Below, one piece after another: positions 5,335 to 6,244 of a stretch of DNA of 6,244 nt. Made by a program: the position numbers and the translations under genes. The stretch is taken from assembly GCA_020438665.1 (NCBI GenBank), contig JAGQUE010000142.1, positions 1 through 6,244 on the forward strand. Direction: 5' to 3'. Position 1 is the first letter of the stretch; each line of letters starts with the position of its first letter. The notes beneath the pieces were generated by a model. It was not told the DNA's origin. It was given only the letters and a program-made list of their open reading frames with translations, and ran no database searches. This DNA is from Nocardioidaceae bacterium (GTDB lineage Bacteria; Actinomycetota; Actinomycetes; Propionibacteriales; Nocardioidaceae).

Positions 5335-5338
<4 letters not shown>
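5039..5338 (-). CDS. sseC: DUF1416 protein, SseC-like partner of thiosulfate sulfurtransferase
   Basis: This 99-residue protein is of the actinobacterial DUF1416 family, called SseC in Mycobacterium tuberculosis, where it is likewise encoded next to the CysA2/CysA3 sulfurtransferases. It looks like a single carboxypeptidase-regulatory-like beta-sandwich. The core is GTVTRAGEPVGSAYVRLLD (25-43), GEFTAEVATNAAGEFRFFAG (46-65) and TWTLRTLAPG (68-77). Its only cysteine is Cys3 in the N-terminal MSCGAP, a position where relatives also carry an early Cys. Its biochemical role is not established; acting as an accessory or sulfur acceptor for the rhodanese is inferred from constant linkage. The start at 5338 is supported by that N-terminus and by the ATGA overlap with the upstream stop codon. 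An in-frame start at 5410 lies inside the rhodanese gene and is rejected. Translation is probably coupled to the upstream gene. Confidence 0.92.
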
Positions 5339-6192
<854 letters not shown>

Positions 6193-6244
6193 GTGTCTCT
6201 ACCTTTCTCGTGCACCGGGGAAGCGGTGCGGGGTTCTCGGGTTG
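6193..6244 (-). promoter_or_regulatory. 5' leader of the sulfurtransferase-sseC operon (cut by window edge)
   Basis: These 52 bases precede the sulfurtransferase start. They contain the ribosome site AAAGG (6202-6206, minus strand) and a perfect 6-bp inverted repeat, gcaccg (6212-6217) and cggtgc (6224-6229), with a 6-base loop. A GTG-initiated eight-codon frame (GTG at 6214) ends in a TGA that overlaps the ATG as ATGA. It contains no Cys codon. No -10 box is visible, so the promoter probably lies beyond the window. Confidence 0.45.

Overview
The window is GC-rich chromosomal DNA from an actinobacterium. The protein sequences fit the Nocardioides/Propionibacteriales–Streptomyces side of the phylum, but this is inferred from family resemblance and base composition only; no marker gene is present. 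It is densely packed with eight genes, seven complete and one cut by the left edge. There are no RNA genes, insertion sequences, phage genes or CRISPR arrays.

Layout, left to right. (1) 1-1050, plus strand: the 3' part of cysN, the GTPase subunit of ATP sulfurylase. (2) 1076-1129: a long near-perfect hairpin at the cysN/ygfZ convergent junction. (3) 3125 down to 1138, minus strand: an apparent three-gene operon of a nitrobindin-type heme beta-barrel protein, a Nur-like Fur-family regulator with a histidine-rich tail, and YgfZ, the folate-binding Fe-S cluster protein. (4) 3126-3149: a 24-bp divergent promoter region in which both genes look leaderless and the two -10 boxes overlap. (5) 3150-3512, plus strand: a small DsrE-family protein. 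(6) 3523-3632: five tandem copies of a 22-bp C-rich unit abutting the stop codon of the next gene. (7) 4488 down to 3631, minus strand: a BKACE (DUF849) beta-keto acid cleavage enzyme. (8) 4549-4974, plus strand: dtd, D-aminoacyl-tRNA deacylase. (9) 6192 down to 5039, minus strand: a two-domain thiosulfate sulfurtransferase translationally coupled by an ATGA overlap to a DUF1416/SseC protein. The last 52 bases are the 5' leader of that pair.

A sulfur and metal theme links many genes: sulfate activation (CysN), sulfane sulfur transfer (rhodanese with SseC), possible sulfur relay or thiol redox (DsrE), Fe-S cluster repair (YgfZ), heme/NO chemistry (nitrobindin) and nickel-type metal sensing (Nur). 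BKACE and Dtd look unrelated to that theme.

Most genes are conserved actinobacterial housekeeping genes, and I see no clear new multi-gene system. The most unusual signals are at the junctions: the G-quadruplex-capable 22-bp repeat, the overlapping divergent -10 boxes and the UNCG-capped hairpin. Within proteins, the notable points are a Gly-to-Cys change in the CysN switch II motif and the histidine-rich tail on the Nur homologue.
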